NCBI RefSeq assembly: GCF_024539675.1
Contig: NZ_JAHHIT010000044.1
Location: forward strand, 1 to 64,000
Length of the DNA stretch: 64,000 nt
Reading direction: 5' to 3'
DNA from: Streptomyces hilarionis
GTDB lineage: Bacteria; Actinomycetota; Actinomycetes; Streptomycetales; Streptomycetaceae
Notes under the pieces: generated by a model
What the model was told of the DNA's origin: nothing
The model's input: only the letters and a program-made list of their open reading frames with translations
The model's database searches: none
Position numbers and translations under genes: made by a program
Part shown: positions 1-7,980 of the stretch, one piece after another
Numbering within the stretch: position 1 is the stretch's first letter
Layout of the letters: every line of letters starts with the position of its first letter

Positions 1-50
1 CCCCAGCGCCCCGCACCGCCCGGCACCGCCCCCACGAACGGAGTCCGAGC

Positions 51-2219
51 ATGTTCCAACCTCCCACCCGTCGAGGCCTGTTGAGGCTGGCCGCCGGGAC
101 CGCGGCCGCCGCGCCGCTCCTGCACGCGACCTCGGCTGCGGCCCGGCCCGCGAACGCGTCCACCCACCGGTCCGCGGCCGCGGAACCCGCCGTCGCGTCC
201 GCGGGCTCCGCGGCCGTCCCCTCGACCTGGGCGGTGCAGCCCTTCCCCCTCGGCCAGGTCAGCCTCGGCGACGGCGTCTTCCGCCGCAAGCGCGACCTCA
301 TGCTCGACTTCGCCAGGGTCTATCCCGCCGACCGCATCCTGGCGGTCTTCCGGGCCAACGCCGGACTCGACACCCGAGGCGCCCGGCCGCCGGGCGGCTG
401 GGAGACCGCCGACGGCAACCTGCGCGGCCACTTCGGCGGCCACTTCCTCACCCTCGTCTCGCAGGCGTACGCCGACACGCGGGAGGCCGCGCTCAAAGCC
501 AAACTCGACGATCTCGTCGCCTCGCTCGGCGAGTGCCAGCGGGCGACGGCCGACCACGGATCGCCGAAGCCGAGCCATCCCGGCTACCTCGCGGCGTACC
601 CGGAGACGCAGTTCATCCTGCTGGAGAGCTACGCGACCTACCCCACCATCTGGGCGCCCTACTACACCTGCCACAAGATCCTGCGAGGGCTCCTCGACGC
701 ACACACGCTGGGCGGCAACGCGCAGGCGCTCGTCATCGCGTCGGCGATGGGCGACTGGGTGCACAGCCGCCTCGGCCGGCTGCCGAAGGCGCAGCTGGAT
801 CGCATGTGGTCGATCTACATCGCCGGCGAGTACGGCGGCATGAACGAGGTCCTGGCCGACCTGTACACGCTCACCGGACGCGAGGAGCATCTGGCGGCGG
901 CCCGGTGCTTCGACAACACCCCGCTCCTGGACGCCTGCGCCGCCGACCGCGACCTGCTGGAGGGCCGGCACGCCAACCAGCACATCCCCCAGTTCACCGG
1001 TTACGCGCGGCTGTCCGACCACACCGGCGAGGAGGAGTACGCGGCCGCGGCCCGCAACTTCTGGGCCATGGTCGTGGGTCCCCGGACCTACGCTTCGGGA
1101 GGCACGGGCAAAGGCGAGTTGTTCAAGGCCCGAGGCGCCGTCGCGGCCACTCTGGGCCAGGACAACGCCGAGACCTGCGCCACCCACAACATGCTCAAGC
1201 TGAGCCGGCAGTTGTTCTTCCGCACGCCGGATCCCGCCTACATGGACTACTACGAGCGGGCCCTGACCAACCACATCCTGGCCTCGCGCCGGGACGCCCC
1301 CAGCCAGGACAGCCCGGAGGTCACCTACTTCGTCGGCATGGGCCCCGGCGCGGTGCGCGAGTACGACAACATCGGCACCTGCTGCGGCGGCACCGGCATG
1401 GAGAACCACACCAAGTACCAGGACTCCGTCTTCTTCCGCTCCGCCGCGGGCGACGCGCTGTACGTCAATCTCGCCCTCGCGTCGACTCTGCGCTGGCCGG
1501 AGCGGGGGCTCGTCATCGAGCAGAGCAGTCCCTATCCGGCCGAGGGAGTGCGCACCCTGACCTTCCGCGAGGGCGGCGGCAGCTTCGACCTGCGTCTGCT
1601 GGTCCCCTCCTGGGCGACGGCGGGCTTCACCGTCGGCGTCAACGGGGTCGTGCAAACGGTCCGGGCGACGCCCGGCAGCCACCTCACCCTGAGCCGGACG
1701 TGGCAGCGCGGCGACCGGGTCACCGTCTCCGCTCCCTACCGGCTGCGCGTCGAGCGCACCCCCGACGACCCGAGCGTGCAGTCGCTCTTCTACGGGCCCG
1801 TCCTGCTGGTCGCCCGCAGCGAGGCGAGCACACTGCGGGAGTTCTCGTTCTACAAGGATTTCAGGCTCCGCGGCGACCTGGCCGACTGCGTCCGGCCGGA
1901 GGGCAGACCGCTGCACTTCACCACGCACGGCCTGACCCTGGCCCCGTTCCACCTGGCGGACGACGCCCGCTATCACGCCTACTTCCGCCGGGCGGAGCCG
2001 TCCGTGGTGTTCGGCGGGACGGACTCAGGCGTCGCCAACCGCGCCCGCGGCGACGGCCTGACCTTCCTCGACGTCCTCTGGCAGCAGGCGCCGTTCACGA
2101 CGTCGGCCCGGTTCACCGCCGCGGTGCGCGCGCTCGCCGGCGCCTGGGTCGCCCAGGGCCTGTTCACCACGTCGGAACGGGACCGTGTCGTGGCGGCAGC
2201 GTCCCGCCTGCGGCAGTGA
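51..2219 (+). CDS. Exported GH127-type beta-L-arabinofuranosidase (DUF1680)
   Basis: A 722-aa secreted glycoside hydrolase of the GH127 (DUF1680) family, which removes beta-L-arabinofuranose from plant glycans or glycoproteins. The N-terminus carries a twin-arginine signal (TRRGLLRLAAG, then an Ala-rich stretch to about residue 32), so Tat export is expected. The family's zinc-thiol active site is visible: Glu374 followed by Cys376 (AETCATHNM) and the Cys444-Cys445 pair (IGTCCGGTG); in GH127 a Glu, a Cys nucleophile and two further Cys ligands bind zinc. Length matches the family. The ATG at 51 follows a GGAG eight bases upstream. No sugar transporter or regulator is adjacent, so it probably acts as a lone extracellular enzyme. 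The exact substrate linkage is inferred from the family only. Confidence 0.85.
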   Translation: MFQPPTRRGLLRLAAGTAAAAPLLHATSAAARPANASTHRSAAAEPAVASAGSAAVPSTWAVQPFPLGQVSLGDGVFRRKRDLMLDFARVYPADRILAVFRANAGLDTRGARPPGGWETADGNLRGHFGGHFLTLVSQAYADTREAALKAKLDDLVASLGECQRATADHGSPKPSHPGYLAAYPETQFILLESYATYPTIWAPYYTCHKILRGLLDAHTLGGNAQALVIASAMGDWVHSRLGRLPKAQLDRMWSIYIAGEYGGMNEVLADLYTLTGREEHLAAARCFDNTPLLDACAADRDLLEGRHANQHIPQFTGYARLSDHTGEEEYAAAARNFWAMVVGPRTYASGGTGKGELFKARGAVAATLGQDNAETCATHNMLKLSRQLFFRTPDPAYMDYYERALTNHILASRRDAPSQDSPEVTYFVGMGPGAVREYDNIGTCCGGTGMENHTKYQDSVFFRSAAGDALYVNLALASTLRWPERGLVIEQSSPYPAEGVRTLTFREGGGSFDLRLLVPSWATAGFTVGVNGVVQTVRATPGSHLTLSRTWQRGDRVTVSAPYRLRVERTPDDPSVQSLFYGPVLLVARSEASTLREFSFYKDFRLRGDLADCVRPEGRPLHFTTHGLTLAPFHLADDARYHAYFRRAEPSVVFGGTDSGVANRARGDGLTFLDVLWQQAPFTTSARFTAAVRALAGAWVAQGLFTTSERDRVVAAASRLRQ

Positions 2220-2222
2220 CGG

Positions 2223-2266
2223 CGGGAGAGGAGAGGGGAGGTGACGGGAGAGGAGAGGGGAGGTAA
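2223..2266. repeat. Purine-only 22-bp tandem repeat
   Basis: Two near-identical 22-bp units (GGGAGAGGAGAGGGGAGGT core) plus a partial third fill the space between two convergent genes. The plus strand is almost pure purine for about 65 bases. No classical hairpin terminator is seen here, so this tract may itself be what separates the two transcripts. Confidence 0.7.
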
Positions 2267-2287
2267 GGGGAGAGGCCGGGCGGGGAG

Positions 2288-2812
2288 TCAGTCCTCCAGG
2301 CTGCCGATGGCCTCGGCCAGCCACTTCTTCTCCTCGGCGCCGGTGGCGCGAGCGATGCGCAGCATGCCCTGCTGGAAGATGCTGGGCGCTTCCTCGGCTC
2401 GCACGGGCTCGCCCTCGCGGTAGAAGAAGCTCGCCGGGACGTCGAGGAAGGCCTGCCGCCGGCGCAGCACCGCCGCCTGCTCCGCGCGGTCCGGGAGGTG
2501 GTGCAGGAAGGCGAGCAGCGTGAAGAAGCGCTGCCCGTCGGTGATTTCGGCCTCCTTGGGGTGCCGCAGCCGCGCCAGCAGTTCGGTCCGGCCCGCTTCG
2601 GTGAGGGACAGGACGCGGCGGGGCGCGGCGCCGCTTCCCGGCTCGGTGTGCTGCTCGATCAGACCCGCTTTCACCAGCCTGGAGACAGCCGGATAGAGCG
2701 CTCCGTCGCTCACCGGGCGGATGTGGCCGCTGAGGCCCTGGATGCGGGCTTTCACCTCGTATCCGTGCAGAGGCTCCGCGAAGAGGAAACCCAGAATCGA
2801 CAACTCCAGCAT
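2288..2812 (-). CDS. PadR family transcriptional regulator
   Basis: A 174-aa PadR-like regulator. The N-terminal winged helix is typical (MLELSILGFLFAEPLHGYEV, then GALYPAVSRLVKAGLI), followed by a helical C-terminal dimerisation part (VirulenceActiv_AphA-like length). The start is set by an AGGAAGGAG ribosome site just upstream of the ATG at 2812; longer reading frames upstream have no such site. It is divergent from the MATE exporter at 2939 with a large perfect palindrome between them, so the usual PadR logic applies: autorepression and repression of the exporter, relieved by a toxic ligand. The ligand cannot be read from sequence. Confidence 0.9.
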   Translation of the reverse strand: MLELSILGFLFAEPLHGYEVKARIQGLSGHIRPVSDGALYPAVSRLVKAGLIEQHTEPGSGAAPRRVLSLTEAGRTELLARLRHPKEAEITDGQRFFTLLAFLHHLPDRAEQAAVLRRRQAFLDVPASFFYREGEPVRAEEAPSIFQQGMLRIARATGAEEKKWLAEAIGSLED

Positions 2813-2886
2813 GCCCCCGGCTCCTTCCTGTGACCGTCGGCCCGGTGCCTCTCCGCGGTCTTGCCCGTCCCGTGCCGTCATGCTAT

Positions 2887-2927
2887 CTCTTTTCGCTGTA
2901 CCTCGATTCGAGGTACAGCGAAAAGAG
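2887..2927. promoter_or_regulatory. 41-bp perfect palindrome, likely PadR operator
   Basis: Two perfect 20-bp arms (left arm CTCTTTTCGCTGTACCTCGA) separated by a single T. It lies between the divergent padR-like gene and the MATE gene, and its right arm runs into the MATE ribosome site. PadR dimers bind dyads of this sort, so I infer that one site controls both genes. As RNA it could also form a strong hairpin in the MATE leader. Confidence 0.75.
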
Positions 2928-2938
2928 GGGGATCGTCC

Positions 2939-4327
2939 ATGGAGGCAGCGGAGCACCGACGCAGGCTGGTGTCGCTCGCGTATCCGGTGTACTGCGAACT
3001 GCTCGCGGGGGTCACGGCCGGGATCGTCAACATGGTCTGGGTGGCCCGGCTCGGCGGCAGCGCTGTCGCTGCGGTGGCTGTCGCCACGAACGTCGAGAAC
3101 CTGCTGCTCGGCGTCATCCTCGTCGCCGGCTCGGGCACGACCGTGCTCGTCGCGCGAGCCAGAGGAGCGGGGGACCGGGCGGCGATGCGTTCCGCGGTGC
3201 GCGGCGGATGGGCCCTGTGGGCACTCGTCACGCCGGTGGTCGCCCTCGGCGGATACCTGTGCCGTGAACCGCTCGGCCACCTCGTGCTCGGCGGCGGCAG
3301 CAGCGACTCGCTGCCCCTCGTCACCGGCTATTTCGCGATCGCATTGCCAGGAATCGCGGTGTTCTTCGCCACCAACGTCGTGGACGGCATCCTCAAGGGC
3401 GCGGGCGACACCCGCACCCCGATGAAGCTGGCGCTCCTCGCGAACGGTCTGATTCTCGGGCTGGATCCCCTGCTCATCCTCGGATGCGACCTCGACGTGC
3501 GTGGGGCGGCGATCGCCACCGTGCTGGGCCGGACGGGCGCGCTCGTCTGCGGCCTCGCGGCGCTGCACCGCAACGACGTACTGCGGCGGGCAGCCCAGGC
3601 GGCCCTGGACCGCACCGGTTCGCTCGGCGCCGATGTGCGCAGGACCGCCGCGACCGGGCTTCCCATGTCGGCCGACTTCGTCGCCCGCATGGCGGGGGCG
3701 CTCGCGCTCGTCGCCGTCGTCGCCCGGATCGGCGTCAGCGAGGTCGCCGCGTACGGCATCGCGACGAAGGCCATGTACGTCGCGACCATGGCTTTCTACG
3801 CGGTGCGCCAGGCTGCGGCCATCCGCACCGCCCATCTGCTCGGCGCCGGGCGCGACGAGCGACGGGTCATCGGACGGCAGGTGGTGCTCCTCGCCGGATC
3901 GCTGGCGTTCACGGCTGCGCTGGTACTCCTCGCGGCCGGGCCATGGATCATGCGGGCGTTCGGCAGCGAGGGAGCGGTGGCCGAGGCGGGGGCGCTCTAT
4001 CTGCGGTGCCTGGGGCCGTACTTGGTGCTTCTCGCTTGCTTCATCGCGCTCGGCGGGGTGTTCGAGGGCAGTGGTGGCAGCCCTGCCCTCGCGCGGATCA
4101 CGGTGTGCGGTGTGACCCTCCAACTCGCGCTCGCCTACGGCCTGTCGGATGCGGGGCTGCCCGGGATCTGTCTCGCGATGGCGCTGGCCATGGCACTTCA
4201 GTGCGCGGCCATCGCCGGAATGTACCGGCGCACCGGGCATCCGAGGGTGACGGACCGCGGCAGCAGGCGTCTGAAGATCGCCGTCGCGAAACCCGGCAGT
4301 GGGTCCCCGGACAACCGAGTTGCCTGA
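2939..4327 (+). CDS. MATE family efflux transporter
   Basis: A 462-aa multidrug and toxin extrusion protein with about twelve hydrophobic helices in two homologous halves. Family landmarks include the N-terminal PVYCELLAGVTAGIVNMVWV helix and FFATNVVDGILKGAGDTRTP near the end of the first half. These pumps exchange Na+ or H+ for cationic drugs across the membrane. The ATG at 2939 has a GAGGGGG site seven bases upstream, contributed by the right arm of the palindrome. The gene is divergent from the PadR regulator, which very probably controls it. Confidence 0.9.
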   Translation: MEAAEHRRRLVSLAYPVYCELLAGVTAGIVNMVWVARLGGSAVAAVAVATNVENLLLGVILVAGSGTTVLVARARGAGDRAAMRSAVRGGWALWALVTPVVALGGYLCREPLGHLVLGGGSSDSLPLVTGYFAIALPGIAVFFATNVVDGILKGAGDTRTPMKLALLANGLILGLDPLLILGCDLDVRGAAIATVLGRTGALVCGLAALHRNDVLRRAAQAALDRTGSLGADVRRTAATGLPMSADFVARMAGALALVAVVARIGVSEVAAYGIATKAMYVATMAFYAVRQAAAIRTAHLLGAGRDERRVIGRQVVLLAGSLAFTAALVLLAAGPWIMRAFGSEGAVAEAGALYLRCLGPYLVLLACFIALGGVFEGSGGSPALARITVCGVTLQLALAYGLSDAGLPGICLAMALAMALQCAAIAGMYRRTGHPRVTDRGSRRLKIAVAKPGSGSPDNRVA

Positions 4328-4350
4328 CGCCGGAGCCGCGGGGGCGGCTG

Positions 4351-5625
4351 CTACCTGGTGCCGACCGTGCGCAGTGTGGCGAGCACCAGTGGCCGGGTGA
4401 CGGTGACGACTTCGCTGACGCGGACCTGTTCCTGGGGACCGTGTGCGAGGCGTACGTCGCCGGGGCCGTACTGGAGGGTGGGGATGCCCGCCCCGGCGTA
4501 CAGCCGCAGGTCACTGCCGTACGGGGCGCCTCGCTCGACAGGCCGGGGGCCGTTGGTGACGTCGGCGTGCGCCTCGCCGACCCGGGCCGCCAACGGATGC
4601 CCCGCGGGCAGGCGTCCGCTGGCGAACCGGCCGCCGGGCCACGTCACCGTGGCGGGGTGGGAGCGCAGCCAGGGGTCGGCCGCGCAGGCCTCGGCCACGC
4701 ACGCTTCCAGATCGGCACGCGCCCGGGCCGGATCCTCGCCCAGCCGGACGCCCAGTCTTCCTTCGGCCACCAGCAGGTCGGGCACGCTGCTGGCCCAGTC
4801 GCCGGAGTGGACCGTGCCCACGGACAGCGGGTAGGGGATGGGGTATTCGGACATGAGCGGGTCGGCGTCCGCGTTGCGGCGGGCTTCCAGACGGGCGAGC
4901 GCACGGTGGACGGGCAGGTAGGCGTCGATGGCGCTCACTCCCGCGTATCGGGTGCTGCCGTGGGTGGCCCGGCCGGGCACTTCGATGCGAAAGGTGAGGG
5001 CGCCGGCGTTCGCCGTCATGAGCGCGCCGCCGGTCGGTTCGGTGATGACGCAGGCGTCACCGGTGTGGCCGCGTCGCAGAGTGCCGAACGCGCCGAGTCC
5101 GCCGTCCTCCTCGCCCACCACGCAGTGCGCGGACACCTGGCCGCGCAGTCTTGCGCCCGCCTCCCGTATCGCCGCCAGGGCGGCGCATATCGCCACCAGG
5201 CCCGCCTTCATGTCGCACGCTCCTCGTGCGTGCACCACGTCCCCGACGACCCGGGGGCGGAAGGGGTCGCCCTCCCAACGCGCCAGGTCACCGGGAGGGA
5301 CGACGTCGACGTGCCCCTGGAGGACCAGGGTCGGCCCGTCGTCCTGGGGCGGCGTGGCGCCCACCAGTCCCCATGCCTCCGTGCGCGGGGCCTCGCTGCC
5401 GGGGAAACCGGGATGGGCGCGCAGTTCGGGCAGATCCATGGACCACAGGTCGACATCGAGGTCCATCCGCTCCAGGCGCCGGGCCAGGACGTGCTGGAGC
5501 TCGGACTCCGCGGCGCTCCCCGTCACGCTCGGGACGGCGAGAAGTTCCAGCAGCAACCGGGCGATGGCCGCCTCGTCCACCGCGGCCAGTGCCGAGGCCT
5601 CGACATCGCTCAGGCTCGCTGTCAT
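4351..5625 (-). CDS. M20 family metallopeptidase (ArgE/DapE-like)
   Basis: A 424-aa zinc-dependent amidohydrolase/peptidase of the M20 family (acetylornithine deacetylase, succinyl-diaminopimelate desuccinylase and relatives). The metal-binding signatures are intact: GHVDVVP, ARGACDMKAG, VVGEEDGG, an ITEPTGG segment and the C-terminal RLAHGPQEQV histidine. The inserted dimerisation domain is present in the middle. I chose the ATG at 5625 because GGGAG lies ten bases upstream; two upstream in-frame ATGs lack a ribosome site. It is divergent from an Lrp/AsnC regulator, so it probably cleaves an acylated amino acid or dipeptide sensed by that regulator. The substrate is unknown. Confidence 0.85.
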   Translation of the reverse strand: MTASLSDVEASALAAVDEAAIARLLLELLAVPSVTGSAAESELQHVLARRLERMDLDVDLWSMDLPELRAHPGFPGSEAPRTEAWGLVGATPPQDDGPTLVLQGHVDVVPPGDLARWEGDPFRPRVVGDVVHARGACDMKAGLVAICAALAAIREAGARLRGQVSAHCVVGEEDGGLGAFGTLRRGHTGDACVITEPTGGALMTANAGALTFRIEVPGRATHGSTRYAGVSAIDAYLPVHRALARLEARRNADADPLMSEYPIPYPLSVGTVHSGDWASSVPDLLVAEGRLGVRLGEDPARARADLEACVAEACAADPWLRSHPATVTWPGGRFASGRLPAGHPLAARVGEAHADVTNGPRPVERGAPYGSDLRLYAGAGIPTLQYGPGDVRLAHGPQEQVRVSEVVTVTRPLVLATLRTVGTR

Positions 5626-5686
5626 CTCCACACCGCTCCCGTCACATGACATCAGGTCAAGCCGGAGACTATGGTCGGCGGGCAAC

Positions 5687-5705
5687 GCAAACAATCGCCA
5701 TTTGC
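5687..5705. promoter_or_regulatory. Possible Lrp-type operator
   Basis: An AT-richer dyad, GCAAA-N9-TTTGC, sits between the divergent M20 peptidase and Lrp/AsnC genes. Lrp-family proteins bind degenerate AT-rich dyads in their own promoter region. The assignment rests on position and symmetry only. Confidence 0.4.
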
Positions 5706-5794
5706 TGCTGCCTGCTGTCGTTTTCTTGCAATGTCGGCGGGCCCATGGCTTTTTCTTGCGTCACCCCACGGGCTCCGACGTCTGGAGTGAGGTC

Positions 5795-6232
5795 ATGGAC
5801 GCCATCGACGAAGCGATCATCCGCTGCGTGCTGCACGACGCACGTGCGACGTACACCCAGATCGGCAAGGCGGCCGGGCTGTCCGCGCCGGCCGCCAAGC
5901 GGCGTCTGGACCGCCTGGTGGCCACCGGCGCGATCCGCGGATTCACCGCCCTCGTCGACCCTCAGGCGCTGGCCTGGCATACCGAGGCTTTCGTCGAGGT
6001 CTACTGCACCGGCAATCCCACACCGGCCGAACTGTGCCAGGCCCTGACGGGCATCCCCGAGGTCGTCGAAGCGTGCACCGTCTCCGGCGCCGCCGACGCG
6101 GTCGTCCACATGCTCGCCAGAGACATCCACCACCTGGAACAGGCCATCCAGCGCGTGCGCGCCACCGCTCCCGTCGAGCGGACCGAGAGCGCCATCGTGC
6201 TGTCACGGCTGCTGAACCGGCCTCGCGTGTGA
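5795..6232 (+). CDS. Lrp/AsnC family transcriptional regulator
   Basis: A 145-aa protein with the standard architecture: N-terminal winged helix (MDAIDEAIIRCVLHDARATY, then IGKAAGLSAPAAKRRLDRL) and a C-terminal RAM/ligand-binding domain (EVVEACTVSGAADAVVHMLA). GGAG lies about eight bases before the ATG. The family senses amino acids or related effectors and commonly regulates a divergent catabolic gene; here that is the M20 peptidase. Confidence 0.92.
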   Translation: MDAIDEAIIRCVLHDARATYTQIGKAAGLSAPAAKRRLDRLVATGAIRGFTALVDPQALAWHTEAFVEVYCTGNPTPAELCQALTGIPEVVEACTVSGAADAVVHMLARDIHHLEQAIQRVRATAPVERTESAIVLSRLLNRPRV

Positions 6233-6556
6233 ACGGCGCGGAGGGCCTGCCCGGCTGCCTCGAAGAGCGCACGGGGTTCGCTCGTCATCAGCAGGACGTC
6301 GGCGGCGTCATGGACATACGAGCGGGAGCACTCTGAGGCTCGCATCGGCGCGAGGCGCGCGCGGCAGGTGTGGCATCTGCGGCAGCGTGCGAACAGTCGT
6401 GAGGGGCTGAATTGACGACAGCCCGCCCCGATGGGGACCAGAAACGAAGAGCGGTCTGCATGCAGTCGATCAGGAAGTTTCCGAGTCGCACCGCTATGGG
6501 AGTCACTCCTCGGGCCGTCGACACGACTCCGGACCATCAGGAGAGGGGAAAGCACG
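6233..6556. other. Intergenic, no gene recognised
   Basis: No reading frame with Streptomyces-like codon usage is seen on either strand. It leads into a patch of decayed genes, so it may contain unrecognisable remnants. Confidence 0.5.
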
Positions 6557-6670
6557 CTGTACCGGGGGCGCAGCTACTTCTCCTGCTACACCGCCGGTGA
6601 GCTGTACTCGAACAACGGGCGTACGAGCGGGTGGTGGCTTCTCACCGACGACGACACCGGTCGGGCAGGA
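6557..6670 (+). pseudogene. Remnant of a small SH3-like protein
   Basis: A short stretch reads as folded protein with good codon usage: an RGRSYFSCYTAGE strand followed by NNGRTSGWWLLTDDDTGRAG. It resembles the final strands of a small bacterial SH3-like domain from secreted Streptomyces proteins. There is no convincing start upstream, and the frame loses protein character right after it. I read it as the surviving piece of a broken gene. The family assignment is from memory of the pattern and is weak. Confidence 0.35.
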
Positions 6671-6721
6671 CCAGAAGACGCAGCACTTCCGGTCCTGCCT
6701 TCCGAACGTGGGTCCGTCCGG

Positions 6722-7012
6722 TCACCCGACCGAGTCCGGAAGCTCGGGATCCCGGGTGTCGACGACCTGTTCTCCGAGTTGCATCATGTATGCGAACTCC
6801 TTGGTACGACCCTTGACGCGTACAAGGTATTGATTGTCCGAGAATTTGAACACTTCGCGGCTCGTCACCTTTCTGGCCTCCCCGTCGTATGAGTTCAGTA
6901 GTTCTCGAAACCTGAAGCGTGCTTCTTCTTCGGTGCCCTCAAAGCTTGCCGCGATGCGCAAGGTGGGGGGATAGGCGATATCGAACAAAGCGGCCGTTAT
7001 TATCCACTTCAT
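6722..7012 (-). CDS. Hypothetical protein, 96 aa
   Basis: An intact 96-aa frame not recognised as any family. It begins MKWIITAALFDIAYPPTLRI and continues as a mixed alpha/beta, charge-rich small protein (EEEARFRFRELL, VFKFSDNQYLVRVKGRTKEF). There is no signal peptide or membrane helix. GAGGAA lies upstream of the ATG. It uses codons rare in Streptomyces (two consecutive ATA, plus CTA and TCA), so its base composition differs from its neighbours and suggests recent arrival. It sits among transposase and gene remnants, next to the repeat protein at 7323. Confidence 0.6.
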   Translation of the reverse strand: MKWIITAALFDIAYPPTLRIAASFEGTEEEARFRFRELLNSYDGEARKVTSREVFKFSDNQYLVRVKGRTKEFAYMMQLGEQVVDTRDPELPDSVG

Positions 7013-7068
7013 CGTGAAGGTATTCCTCTTCGGGCTCTGATGGATGGCGTACGGATGCGGTACGCACC

Positions 7069-7240
7069 ATGGACGACATGCTGCGACACCCCACGAACAG
7101 CTGCAGAATCCTCGACGGCACGGTGGTGCCGATCGACGGCATCGTCGCCGACCAGCCGTACCGCTCAGGGAAGAAGAAGTACCACGGGACGACGTGCGGG
7201 TCCCGGCCGATCCCACCGCGCACGACAGTGCGTGCCCGTG
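7069..7240 (+). pseudogene. IS5-like transposase remnant (central part)
   Basis: The frame starting at 7069 reads CRILDGTVVPIDGIVADQPY and then RSGKKKYHG, matching the block around the first catalytic Asp of IS5-type DDE transposases (typically ILDGT-IDR-AD-P-YSGKHK-HG). After HG the similarity continues in another frame as DDVRVPADPTAHDS, so there is a frameshift. No inverted repeats or complete transposase are present: a decayed fragment. Confidence 0.6.
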
Positions 7241-7322
7241 ACCCTGCTGCCCCAACACATGAGGCGCCTGAGCCCGCGTCATCGAACGGATGGCCATACC
7301 GAGAGCTGTGTCCGGCGCCGAC

Positions 7323-7787
7323 TCACTCTCGCCGAGACGCCGCACTCGACGCTTGCTCCTGCCAGTGCAGAACGAGGAAGAGCGCCAGGAGGAGGTCGTC
7401 GGACAGCGACACAACCTCGCCCGACAGTCTGACCCGATGGGGGCGGGACCCGAGCCGGTCGTAGAAGATCTCCAGAGCGCCGATCGCACGTACTCGGCTG
7501 CCGAGGTGGTCGTATCCCAGCTCGTAGGGGCCGATGCGCAGCAGGCGCGAGGCGAGCTTGCTGTGCTCACAGCTCCACCGGCCGACGGTGAGAGGCAGGC
7601 CGGCCCATCTGCTGTACGTGATCTGGACGTCGCCCACCCTGCGCAGACGCGTCCCCAGCCGGTCGTACTCGAGTGCCCACGTGCCAAGGGTGCAAGGCCG
7701 GTTGCCCAACTGGTCGTAGGCGATCGTGGCGTCACCGATCTTCCGTAACCGGTTCCCGAGCATGTCGTACGTCAGCTCGATGTCCAT
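7323..7787 (-). CDS. Seven-copy 17-residue YD/LG repeat protein
   Basis: A 154-aa protein built almost entirely from seven consecutive 17-residue repeats (residues 3-121) with the consensus x-x-I-x-Y-D-x-L-G-x-R-x-R-x-I-G-x, for example IELTYDMLGNRLRKIGD and YELGYDHLGSRVRAIGA. Copies 4 and 5 are the most degenerate. The C-terminus (about residues 122-154) contains one hydrophobic helix, DDLLLALFLVLHW. The repeat recalls YD/RHS repeats but is shorter and strictly regular, suggesting a beta-solenoid or beta-hairpin stack. The ATG is preceded by GGAGGTGAGG. No signal peptide is visible and the function is unknown. I believe similar small repeat proteins occur in other actinomycetes, but know of no assigned role. 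Confidence 0.75.
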   Translation of the reverse strand: MDIELTYDMLGNRLRKIGDATIAYDQLGNRPCTLGTWALEYDRLGTRLRRVGDVQITYSRWAGLPLTVGRWSCEHSKLASRLLRIGPYELGYDHLGSRVRAIGALEIFYDRLGSRPHRVRLSGEVVSLSDDLLLALFLVLHWQEQASSAASRRE

Positions 7788-7980
7788 GCGTCACCTCACC
7801 TCCAGCAAGGCCGCCGTTCCCGGGCGGGCAGCCCGAACAGCAGGCGAAGCAGTATCACTGGGACAAGCGGACCTGTCACAGTCATGGCATCTCACCGCGC
7901 AGCCGGCGAACACCGCCATGGCTCCGCGGACGATCTCGGCACCGGATCCATCAAGGCACGTCGGGTCGAGGCTCGCCAGG

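Noticed and set aside
533..2266. Long Arg/Pro-rich second-frame reading frame across the GH127 gene
   Set aside because: Typical high-GC shadow frame: composition dominated by Arg, Pro, Gly and Ala, no ribosome site; the GH127 frame has clear family motifs.
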